In this document: in pieces, positions 1 through 5,802 of the stretch | How the letters are laid out: every line of letters starts with the position of its first letter | Position numbering within the stretch: position 1 is the stretch's first letter | DNA from: an uncultured bacterium | GTDB taxonomy: Bacteria; Cyanobacteriota; Vampirovibrionia; Gastranaerophilales; Gastranaerophilaceae | NCBI GenBank assembly: GCA_900549855.1 | Contig: URPS01000069.1 | Location: 1 to 7,634, forward strand | Direction: 5' to 3' | DNA length: 7,634 bases | Program-made: the position numbers and the translations under genes | The notes under the pieces: generated by a model | The model's input: only the letters and a program-made list of their open reading frames with translations | The model's database searches: none | What the model was told of the DNA's origin: nothing

Positions 1-29
1 CCCTATAAAGGGAGGGGATGCGCCATGCC

Positions 30-60
30 TGTAGTTATAACTACAAACTGTTTTAAAACA
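30..60. repeat. two adjacent perfect palindromes in the leader
   Basis: Positions 30-45 read TGTAGTTATAACTACA, a perfect 16-base palindrome. Positions 49-60 read TGTTTTAAAACA, a perfect 12-base palindrome, three bases further on. Both have no loop, so they fit protein-binding operators on DNA better than RNA hairpins. No promoter was recognised directly next to them, and the gene they might control (the decarboxylase at 244, or something left of the window) is unknown. In AT-rich DNA a 12-base palindrome can arise by chance; the 16-base one is less likely to. Confidence 0.4.
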
Positions 61-79
61 ACTTTCCATTTTCCACTTT

Positions 80-100
80 CCCCCCCCCCTCCTTTTTTTT
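80..100 (+). repeat. C10 homopolymer followed by a T-rich run
   Basis: Ten consecutive C (80-89) are followed by TCC and then eight T (93-100). A C10 tract stands out in DNA this AT-rich. It lies about 155 bases upstream of the decarboxylase start, outside any reading frame I can support. Such tracts slip during replication, so the length may vary between cells or between assemblies. A role in altering promoter spacing is possible but not shown. Confidence 0.6.
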
Positions 101-115
101 ATTAAGTACTTGTAG

Positions 116-146
116 GTCGTGTTCAACATTTGTCATTGAATACGAC
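116..146 (+). repeat. 11-bp inverted repeat / potential hairpin upstream of the decarboxylase
   Basis: The left arm GTCGTGTTCAA (116-126) pairs with the right arm TTGAATACGAC (136-146) around a 9-base loop. Ten pairs are Watson-Crick and one is G.T, which would be a G.U wobble in + strand RNA. TTTGTC (129-134) can instead pair with GACAAA (144-149), so two mutually exclusive hairpins are possible. There is no T-run after it on either strand, so it is not a normal terminator. It could be an operator dyad or a leader-RNA switch. Confidence 0.4.
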
Positions 147-206
147 AAAAACAAACTCATTCCCTTACAAAACTTAACTTTGGTAGCAAAAAATATTTTT
201 TTTGAG

Positions 207-212
207 TATTAT
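207..212 (+). promoter_or_regulatory. possible -10 box for the decarboxylase
   Basis: TATTAT at 207-212 matches the sigma-70 -10 consensus at five of six bases and lies 31 bases before the GTG start. No good -35 box sits at 16-18 bases; the nearest candidate sequences (around 180-189) are poor. If real, transcription would start near 219 and the dyad at 116-146 would be DNA upstream of the promoter rather than part of the mRNA. Confidence 0.25.
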
Positions 213-228
213 GTTAAAAGTATCAATC

Positions 229-235
229 AAAGGGA
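229..235 (+). promoter_or_regulatory. ribosome binding site fixing the GTG start at 244
   Basis: AAAGGGA lies eight bases before GTG at 244. An in-frame TGA at 238-240 excludes a longer protein, and no other in-frame Met codon occurs until well inside the catalytic domain. GTG is therefore the only sensible start. Confidence 0.7.
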
Positions 236-243
236 AATGAATA

Positions 244-1698
244 GTGGCAAAAAAATTAAAGCAAGAAAAATATTTAAACCAAGAAGTTAAAAATCAAAAT
301 TCAGTAAAAATAAAAGCTCCAATTGTTGAAGCATTAAAAACGGCTTATGAAAATCCGACTTATCAATTTCATATTCCGGGGCATACAAAAGGGAAGGCAA
401 TTTTTAAAGATTTTAGAAAACTTATTGGCGAAAAGGCTTTAAATATTGATACGACAGATGAGTTTGATAATTTGGGAACATTACATCCTGCAACCGGCCC
501 GATAAAAGAAGCACAAGAGCTTGCAGCAGAAGCTTTTGGTGCAAAGAAAACATTCTTTTTGCTTAATGGTTCAACAGCAGGAAACTTAGCTTTAGCAATG
601 GCTTTAACAAAAAAAGGCGATAAAGTTATTGTGAACAGAAATTGCCACCGTTCAGTATTGACAGGTATGATTATATCTGGAGCTGAACCTATTTGGATTT
701 GTCCAAACAGAATTGAAGATTGGTCAATTTGGGGAAATACTGATGCAGCTCAAATAGAAGAATTAATTAATAAAAATCCTGATGTATCTATGGTTTGGAT
801 TACAAACCCGACTTATGAAGGTGTTGTATCTGATATTAAAGCTATTAGTGCAGTTTGTAAAAAACACAATATTCCGCTTCTTGTTGACGAAGCTCATGGA
901 TGTTTATGGAATTTTAATAAGCATTTACCGGAAACAGCTTTAAAGCTTGGAGCAGACGCTGTTGTGCATTCTTTACATAAAACAGGTGGAAGTATGAGTC
1001 AAAGCTCAATGCTCCATATTTCAAAAGATTCTTGCTTAAATGTTGAAGCAGTAGAAAAAGCTTTAAAATTGTTGCATACAACCAGTCCATCTTTAATGTT
1101 ATTAGCGAGTTTAGATGCAGCTAGAGCAAATTTGCAATCTAAAAACGGACAAATTTTGCTTGAAAGAGCTGTTAAAAATGCAAAATATTTAAGAACAAGA
1201 CTTGATGCAATCCAAGGTTTGCATCAATTAAAAGCTGATTTTGGGTATAAGACAGATGTAACAAAAGTGTTTATCAGAATAGACGGCTTGTCAGGAAAAA
1301 GGCTTGAATCAATATTGGAAATAGATTTCGGTATTGAAGTTGAATCTGCTTCTGATATAGGAGTTTTAATACTTTGTAATATTGGTAACAAGCATTCTGA
1401 TTTTAAGTATTTGGCTGATTGCTTAGAAAAAATTGCAGCAACAAATTATCAAGATATTTATTATTTAGAAAAACGTAAACACATGCCAATGTTAGAACCT
1501 CAAATTATGATGAGTTTGAGAGAAGCATTTTATGCAGAAAAAGAAACTATCCCAAAATCTGAAGCAATTGGAAGAATTTCTGCAGAAGTTGTTGCGGAAT
1601 GCCCTCCGGGAATTTCAATTTTACTCCCAGGGGAATTGATAACGGAAGAACATTTGCCATATTTGAATGATTATGAAACATTAGAAGTTGTAAAGTAA
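244..1698 (+). CDS. Orn/Lys/Arg decarboxylase, short type (PLP-dependent, fold type I)
   Basis: The protein should decarboxylate a basic amino acid (arginine, lysine or ornithine) to a polyamine or its precursor in the cytoplasm. Visible hallmarks are HIPGH at residues 43-47, the cofactor-phosphate loop NGSTAGN (108-114), H135 that normally stacks on the PLP ring, DEAHG (215-219) whose Asp contacts the pyridine nitrogen, and SLHKTGG with the PLP-binding Lys at 246. The C-terminal domain carries CPPGISILLPGE (453-464). At 484 aa it matches the short SpeA/Cad-like enzymes of Bacillus and cyanobacteria and lacks the N-terminal wing domain of the ~700 aa enterobacterial inducible forms. A basic, Lys-rich N-terminal extension of about 20 residues precedes the core. 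The substrate cannot be read from sequence; arginine (speA-like) is the commonest annotation for this type. The next gene starts 43 bases downstream with no terminator between, so co-transcription is possible. Confidence 0.93.
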   Translation: MAKKLKQEKYLNQEVKNQNSVKIKAPIVEALKTAYENPTYQFHIPGHTKGKAIFKDFRKLIGEKALNIDTTDEFDNLGTLHPATGPIKEAQELAAEAFGAKKTFFLLNGSTAGNLALAMALTKKGDKVIVNRNCHRSVLTGMIISGAEPIWICPNRIEDWSIWGNTDAAQIEELINKNPDVSMVWITNPTYEGVVSDIKAISAVCKKHNIPLLVDEAHGCLWNFNKHLPETALKLGADAVVHSLHKTGGSMSQSSMLHISKDSCLNVEAVEKALKLLHTTSPSLMLLASLDAARANLQSKNGQILLERAVKNAKYLRTRLDAIQGLHQLKADFGYKTDVTKVFIRIDGLSGKRLESILEIDFGIEVESASDIGVLILCNIGNKHSDFKYLADCLEKIAATNYQDIYYLEKRKHMPMLEPQIMMSLREAFYAEKETIPKSEAIGRISAEVVAECPPGISILLPGELITEEHLPYLNDYETLEVVK

Positions 1699-1741
1699 TA
1701 TTGATTTAGAGAAGAGTTGGCTTTATAGAAAAGGAGTAACG

Positions 1742-2266
1742 ATGAAAGTACAAAATATACAAAGCCAAAATACAAATTTTGCAGGGCTGTATATGCCTAA
1801 AAAACTCAAATTTAACACTTTAAGTTTAGAGAAAAATGTTCTAAAGCAAGAGGATGTTTTAGCAAATAAATCTATAAAAGATGCCTCTGATAAATTTGAT
1901 GTCGTTATCAAAAAAAATAAGTTAAAAAATAGAAGATATTTAATGGAGAATGAGGTTGCAAAAATCTTTGTAGGTGGAAGCGGTCTGGGCGTTATGGCAG
2001 GTCTTGGTGTTGCATTTTTAGAAGGAGTTACTAACCCAGGAGTGTTTATGACTGCGGGATTCTTTGGTGGCATGTTGGGCTTAAACTTAAGCTGGTTGTC
2101 TGCAAATTTGATGGATGATTACAAGTTAACACCAAAAAATCACGAATATATTCTTCAGGTTGGAGAAAATTATAATGAAAAAGCTGAAAAATTTGAGGGT
2201 AAAGTTCTAAAAGAACAGCATATTAAAAAAGCAGACGAAATTGAGAGAATAAATGTTTCTAAATAG
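1742..2266 (+). CDS. hypothetical membrane protein with N-terminal NTNF motif and glycine-rich hydrophobic hairpin
   Basis: I do not recognise a named family. The start is well supported: AAGGAG (1731-1736) lies five bases before ATG. The N-terminus has the motif QNTNFAGLY (residues 9-17), shared with the next gene. Residues 25-70 are polar and Lys-rich. Two hydrophobic, Gly-rich segments follow at about 73-93 and 99-122, separated by a short EGVTNPG turn, a pattern typical of a membrane hairpin with glycine-zipper packing. The C-terminal ~50 residues are charged and probably helical. There is no classical signal peptide, because the first hydrophobic stretch is internal. It lies 43 bases after the decarboxylase and 12 bases before the next small gene. 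Both flanks would be on the same side of the membrane if the hairpin crosses twice. Function unknown. Confidence 0.8.
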   Translation: MKVQNIQSQNTNFAGLYMPKKLKFNTLSLEKNVLKQEDVLANKSIKDASDKFDVVIKKNKLKNRRYLMENEVAKIFVGGSGLGVMAGLGVAFLEGVTNPGVFMTAGFFGGMLGLNLSWLSANLMDDYKLTPKNHEYILQVGENYNEKAEKFEGKVLKEQHIKKADEIERINVSK

Positions 2267-2278
2267 GATGGTAATCAT

Positions 2279-2581
2279 ATGAAAATAAATAGCAATAATA
2301 CAAATTTTGGTGCAAAATTCTACCATTACCCGCATGCTTACACCAACCCTGAAATTGCAAAAGGTTTTGAAGAAGCAACAAAAGAATATCCTGATTATAT
2401 TTTATTGCAAGATAACATTTCATATTTTGATGAAGACCAATTCTATCTACTGAAAGGCAAAGATGTTGCAATTTTTGACACAATGTCTTTAACAAATAGA
2501 AGAAAATATTTAACGAATAAAGATGTCGTAGACAAATTGGTAGAACTTTTTCACAAAATGTTAGAAAATAAAGTGAAGTAA
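2279..2581 (+). CDS. small hypothetical protein with N-terminal NTNF motif
   Basis: A 100-residue protein that I cannot assign to a family. It begins MKINSNNTNFGAKF; NNTNFGA (6-12) repeats the motif of the preceding gene, and the 13 bases AATACAAATTTTG are identical in both genes (1769-1781 and 2297-2309). The rest is soluble in character: Tyr/Phe-rich to residue 57, then charged, with a likely helix at about 81-98. No membrane segment or signal peptide is seen. AGGA at 2265-2268 is a modest ribosome binding site ten bases before ATG and overlaps the stop codon of the upstream gene. Its own TAA shares one base with the ATG of the next gene (TAATG), so the two are probably translationally coupled and made in fixed proportion. 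Confidence 0.75.
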   Translation: MKINSNNTNFGAKFYHYPHAYTNPEIAKGFEEATKEYPDYILLQDNISYFDEDQFYLLKGKDVAIFDTMSLTNRRKYLTNKDVVDKLVELFHKMLENKVK

Positions 2582-3006
2582 TGGGAAGAAAAAAATACCA
2601 AAATAAGACAGTTCATTTTATAATTACTTTTTTGCTCATGGCTACTGGGATTTATTATTTTGGCTTGAGTTATGTTCCTAAAAAACTTTATGAAACTCAA
2701 ACAATGAAACCTAATCAAATTGAAGCATATTACCAGAATGAGTGGTGTACTCCGGATTTTGGCAGAAAAGAAGTTATATTGTGGGATATGACAAGAGTTG
2801 ATTGTATGACAAAAGACTACGCAATAGAATTTGATTTTGCTAAAAAATGGGCGGAATCAATAGGGCAAGCACTTTATTATTCAAAACTTACCGGCAAAGC
2901 TCCTGCCGTTGTTTTGATTTTAACCAATCCAATAGATTATAAATACGCAAAACGCATAGAGCGTTTGGATAAAGGGATAAAATTGTTTTTGATAAAAGCG
3001 TACTAA
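2581..3006 (+). CDS. membrane-anchored conserved protein with PD-(D/E)xK-like motif pattern
   Basis: The protein starts with a short basic stretch and one hydrophobic segment (about 12-32), either a membrane anchor or an uncleaved signal; no lipobox is seen. The globular part has the string TRVDCMT (71-77), then AIEFDFAKKWAE (81-92) and IGQALYY (94-100), then a hydrophobic strand VVLIL (110-114). I recall this TRVDCLT...AIEFDFA.KWAEAIGQ.LYY signature from widespread small hypothetical proteins of proteobacteria and their phages. The order E64, D74, E83-x-D85, K88/K89, Q96 resembles a PD-(D/E)xK nuclease core, with the usual ExK replaced by E-x-D and a Lys further along the helix; that reading is inference. 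A membrane location would be odd for a nuclease, so a non-catalytic role is equally possible. The start has almost no Shine-Dalgarno and relies on the TAATG overlap with the upstream gene. A strong terminator follows. Confidence 0.8.
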   Translation: MGRKKYQNKTVHFIITFLLMATGIYYFGLSYVPKKLYETQTMKPNQIEAYYQNEWCTPDFGRKEVILWDMTRVDCMTKDYAIEFDFAKKWAESIGQALYYSKLTGKAPAVVLILTNPIDYKYAKRIERLDKGIKLFLIKAY

Positions 3007-3026
3007 ATAAAATAAGAATTTTAATA

Positions 3027-3057
3027 AAAACGCTCACTTTGAAAAAGTGAGCGTTTT
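3027..3057. terminator. bidirectional rho-independent terminator
   Basis: The left arm AAAACGCTCACTTT (3027-3040) is perfectly complementary to AAAGTGAGCGTTTT (3044-3057), giving a stem of up to 14 bp with a GAA loop; 13 bp with a five-base loop is equally likely. The arms end in A and T tracts, so either strand yields a GC stem followed by U. It sits between the convergent 141 aa gene (stop at 3006) and serS (stop at 3080), where a shared terminator is expected. Confidence 0.92.
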
Positions 3058-3079
3058 ATAAAATCAATAATTACATTTA

Positions 3080-4342
3080 CTAAATTCTATCAAATCCGGT
3101 ATATTTTCTTAAAACTTCCGGAATAATAATTGTTCCGTCTTCTTGTTGGAAGTTTTCTACAATTGCGGCAAATGTTCTGCCAACTGCCAAACCGGAACCA
3201 TTGATTGTGTGGACGAATCTGATTTGTCCGTCTTTTGTTCTATATCTTGTATTGCTTCTTCTTGCTTGGAAATCTCCGTAATTTGAACAGCTTGAAATTT
3301 CTTTGTAATTATTATAAGAAGGCAACCAAACTTCTAAGTCAAAACATTTATTTGCACTAAATCCGATATCAGCAGAACATAGAGCTACTCTTCTGTATGG
3401 CAAACCTAGTTTTTCCAAACAAATTTCAGCGTCACGAGTTAATTTTTCGTGTTCTTCTGGGCTTGATTCCGGAGTTGTTAATTTTACCATTTCAACTTTG
3501 TTGAATTGGTGCACTCTGATTAAACCTCTAGTATCTTTTCCTGCAGAGCCTGCTTCACGTCTAAAACAAGGGGTGTAAGCTGTCATATATTTAGGCAAAT
3601 CTTCTTCGCTTAGAATTTCGCCGGAATATATATTTGTAACAGGGACTTCTGCAGTCGGAATTAAGTACAAATCTTCGTCTACACATTTATACATATCTTC
3701 AGCAAACTTAGGTAATTGTCCTGTACCGGTCATAGTTGCAGCGTTTGCCATAAATGGAGGCAAAATTTCTTCGTATCCGTGTTCTTCTGTATGCAAATCT
3801 AAGAAAAATTGGATAATTGCACGTTCTAATCTCGCACCTTTTCCTCTATATAATGTGAATCTTGATTGAGAAATTTTTACACCACGTTCAAAATCAACAA
3901 GATTTTTTTCTTCGCAAATATCCCAGTGAGCTTTTGGCTCAAAATTAAACTTAGTAGGTTCGCCCCAAAATTTAACAGGAACATTATCATCCTCAGATTC
4001 ACCAATTGGTGTTGATTCATCCGGAGTATTAGGAGTTCTAAGTAACATATCTCTTTGAATTGAATCAAGTTCAACTTGTTTTTCTTCTAAAGCTTTAACT
4101 TCGTCACCTAATTTACGTACTTCTTCTTGAATAGCATCTGTATTTTCGCCATTCTTTTTCATCATACCGATTTTTTGTGATTCAGATTTTCTTTTAGCTC
4201 TAAGTTCATCTGCTTGAGCTTGAACTTTTCTTCTGTCTGCATCAATTGCAATGATTGTATCAATTGATAATTCAGGATTTCTTCTTTTCAAAAGTTCATT
4301 AATCTTTTCAGGATTTTCTCTAATCAATTTGATGTCTAACAT
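3080..4342 (-). CDS. serS: seryl-tRNA synthetase
   Basis: Charges tRNA-Ser (and tRNA-Sec where present) with serine in the cytoplasm; class II synthetase. The N-terminus MLDIKLIRENPE is typical, and residues 30-100 form the Lys/Glu-rich antiparallel coiled-coil arm that grips the long variable arm of tRNA-Ser. The catalytic domain shows motif 1 around PPFMANAATMTGTGQLPKF (195-213), the serine-binding TAE (230-232), motif 2 FRREAGSAGKDTRGL (260-274) and motif 3 NGSGLAVGRT (381-390) with its ATP-binding Arg. At 420 aa it is full length, with nothing missing. GAGGG (4349-4353 on the complement) lies six bases before the ATG. It is probably the last gene of the - strand operon, 79 bases after nnrD, and ends at the shared terminator. 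No T-box leader is visible upstream. Confidence 0.98.
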   Translation of the reverse strand: MLDIKLIRENPEKINELLKRRNPELSIDTIIAIDADRRKVQAQADELRAKRKSESQKIGMMKKNGENTDAIQEEVRKLGDEVKALEEKQVELDSIQRDMLLRTPNTPDESTPIGESEDDNVPVKFWGEPTKFNFEPKAHWDICEEKNLVDFERGVKISQSRFTLYRGKGARLERAIIQFFLDLHTEEHGYEEILPPFMANAATMTGTGQLPKFAEDMYKCVDEDLYLIPTAEVPVTNIYSGEILSEEDLPKYMTAYTPCFRREAGSAGKDTRGLIRVHQFNKVEMVKLTTPESSPEEHEKLTRDAEICLEKLGLPYRRVALCSADIGFSANKCFDLEVWLPSYNNYKEISSCSNYGDFQARRSNTRYRTKDGQIRFVHTINGSGLAVGRTFAAIVENFQQEDGTIIIPEVLRKYTGFDRI

Positions 4343-4364
4343 AATATTCCCTCTTATTTCTCTT

Positions 4365-4400
4365 AAAATCTATATGTTTAGTTTATCACAAATAGATTTT
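4365..4400. repeat. 9-bp inverted repeat in the nnrD-serS gap
   Basis: AAAATCTAT (4365-4373) and ATAGATTTT (4392-4400) are perfect inverted repeats separated by 18 bases, within the 79-base gap upstream of serS. The stem is AT-rich and the loop long, so it would be a weak RNA hairpin. On the - strand the right arm ends in TTTT but then continues AAGAG, a poor terminator. It could be an operator or chance. Confidence 0.25.
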
Positions 4401-4421
4401 TGCAATCAATAGAAGTAAATA

Positions 4422-5228
4422 TTATATTATCTCTTTTATTGCTTTATGCAAAAATTTAGGTAAATCAGACGCTAAAACTGAATATTCACTTAATTCTTCA
4501 GATGCTATTTCTCCTGTTCTGGAGTGCAAATATACACCTAACTTTGCTGCTTCAAACAAATCCATTTTTTGAGCAAGAAGTCCTGCGATTATTCCTGCTA
4601 AAACATCTCCGGAACCGGCTTTTGCTAGCGCAGAATTCCCAAGTTGGTTAATAAATATTTTTTCTCCTTCACAAATAATTGTTCTGTGTGTTTTTAAAAC
4701 CGCAACACAATTATATTTTTTTGATAATTTCTTAGCTGCACCTTCTAAATCAGAAAGTATGTCTTCTAATTTACATCCTAAAAGTCTTGATGCTTCTAAA
4801 GGATGTGGCGTTATAATTAAATTTTGCGGTAATTTGATTTTAGATTTAGCTAATATATTTAAACCATCTGCGTCAATTACAACCGAAATAGTTTCTTTTT
4901 GTAACTGTTTGAACGTATCCTTGAAAAGCTTTATTGAAGCAAGCTGTAGGCCTAATCCGCAACCTATTAAAATTGTCGAATATTGCTTAATATTTCTTAA
5001 TCCTTCGCTTCTTGAAAAATAAACCGCTTCCGGCAAAAGTGTTGAAACGGAGCGGATAATATTTTTTTCGCTGGCTAATGCTGCAAATCCAGCACCGGTT
5101 TTAAGTATAGAAACCGTTGATAAGTATGCTGCACCAATATAATTTTTTGAGCCTGCAAAATTAAGGACTTTTCCAAAAGTTCCTTTATTAGAATTTTGTT
5201 CTCTTGTTGGCATTTGATATTCTTGCAT
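4422..5228 (-). CDS. nnrD: ADP-dependent NAD(P)H-hydrate dehydratase, stand-alone (YjeF C-terminal domain family)
   Basis: Repairs damaged nicotinamide cofactors by dehydrating (S)-NADHX and NADPHX back to NADH and NADPH at the cost of ADP (cytoplasm; ribokinase-like fold). Visible family motifs are NKGTFGKVLNFAGS (14-27), the strand and turn IDADGLN (118-124), ITPHP (139-143) and NSALAKAGSGDVLAG (198-212) with the catalytic-site Asp at 208. Most bacteria fuse this domain behind the NAD(P)HX epimerase NnrE; here the 268 aa protein is only the dehydratase domain, with no epimerase beside it. The ATG overlaps the trmL stop by one base (TAATG), and AGGA five bases upstream supports the first Met rather than Met6. 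The pair is likely translationally coupled. Confidence 0.93.
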   Translation of the reverse strand: MQEYQMPTREQNSNKGTFGKVLNFAGSKNYIGAAYLSTVSILKTGAGFAALASEKNIIRSVSTLLPEAVYFSRSEGLRNIKQYSTILIGCGLGLQLASIKLFKDTFKQLQKETISVVIDADGLNILAKSKIKLPQNLIITPHPLEASRLLGCKLEDILSDLEGAAKKLSKKYNCVAVLKTHRTIICEGEKIFINQLGNSALAKAGSGDVLAGIIAGLLAQKMDLFEAAKLGVYLHSRTGEIASEELSEYSVLASDLPKFLHKAIKEII

Positions 5229-5677
5229 TACATTCCTATTTGTCGGATTATTTCGTACGTTACGATAGCAACAGAGTTAGATAGGTTTAAACTTCTTTGT
5301 CCTTCCATCATCGGAATAGTAATTGCGTTTTCTTGTGTTACGTATTCTTGCGGAAGTCCTCTTGATTCAGGTCCAAAGACAATAAAATCACCCTCTTGGA
5401 ATTCATAGTCTGTATATTTTCTTTTTGATTTTGTTGTTAAGTAAAAGAATCTACCATTAGGAAATTCTTTATACAATTCTTCCATAGATTCAATTCTGTG
5501 TAAATCGACACTTGACCAATAATCCATGCCTGCTCTTTTTGTATACTTATCCGTAAGTGCAAACCCCAGTTTGCCTACAAGATAAAGCGAAGCACCTGTA
5601 CAAGCGCATAGTCGTGCAATGTTTCCAGTGTTTTGCGGAATTTCAGGTTCGTATAAAACTATGTTTATTTTAGCCAT
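5228..5677 (-). CDS. trmL: tRNA (cytidine(34)-2'-O)-methyltransferase TrmL (SPOUT family)
   Basis: Methylates the 2'-OH of the wobble nucleotide (C34 or cmnm5U34) in certain tRNA-Leu species, using S-adenosylmethionine. The sequence follows E. coli TrmL closely: NIVLYEPEIPQNTGNIARLC (5-24) at the N-terminus, RAGMDYW (48-54), FGPESRGLP (101-109) and IPM..QRSLNLSNSVAIV (121-139). The last two build the trefoil knot that binds SAM. At 149 aa it is the usual minimal SPOUT length without an extra RNA-binding domain. AAAGGA (5688-5693 on the complement) lies ten bases before the ATG. A 125-base gap with a palindromic element separates it from the upstream phosphatidyltransferase gene; downstream it overlaps nnrD by one base. 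Confidence 0.96.
   Translation of the reverse strand: MAKINIVLYEPEIPQNTGNIARLCACTGASLYLVGKLGFALTDKYTKRAGMDYWSSVDLHRIESMEELYKEFPNGRFFYLTTKSKRKYTDYEFQEGDFIVFGPESRGLPQEYVTQENAITIPMMEGQRSLNLSNSVAIVTYEIIRQIGM
5234..5237 (-). promoter_or_regulatory. ribosome binding site deciding the nnrD start
   Basis: AGGA on the - strand, inside the 3' end of trmL, lies five bases before the ATG at 5226-5228. It favours that codon over the internal Met6, whose upstream sequence lacks a purine-rich site. Confidence 0.55.
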
Positions 5678-5706
5678 GTGATAGAAGTCCTTTATTACAA
5701 TTTGAA

Positions 5707-5801
5707 AGATACCCCTTGTGGGCTAGCCCCCACCAGAATTTCTCAATTTCGAGCGTAGCTCTTAATCGGAAATTCTACCCTCCCCTGAGGAGAGGGTGTC
5801 T
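5707..5801. repeat. 95-base palindromic intergenic element (MITE/REP-like)
   Basis: The ends are inverted: AGATACCC (5707-5714) faces GGGTGTCT (5794-5801), seven of eight paired plus one T.G. Inside, AGAATTTC (5735-5742) pairs with GAAATTCT (5769-5776), and GAGC/GCTC (5751-5754, 5758-5761) closes a three-base loop. Two GC-rich side hairpins lie in the arms: GTGGG/CCCAC (5718-5722, 5729-5733) and ACCCTC/GAGGGT (5777-5782, 5792-5797). The whole could fold into a long hairpin or a cloverleaf. It is richer in GC than its surroundings, fills most of the gap and stops one base short of the upstream gene's TAG. It may be a mobile miniature element or an extragenic palindrome, and in RNA could attenuate or protect the operon transcript. 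Confidence 0.7.
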
Positions 5802-5802
5802 A

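Noticed and set aside
1723..2073. Pro/Phe-rich open frame on the - strand
   Set aside because: Antisense to the 174 aa gene, which has a strong ribosome site and sensible composition; no start signal on the - strand.
3877..4074. Leu/Ile-rich - strand frame inside serS
   Set aside because: Out-of-frame shadow of an intact serS.
4343..4421. T-box riboswitch ahead of serS
   Set aside because: The gap is only 79 bases, with no T-box consensus, specifier stem or terminator/antiterminator pair.
4759..5022. + strand open frame opposite nnrD
   Set aside because: nnrD motifs are unambiguous on the - strand; this frame has no start signal and no motif.
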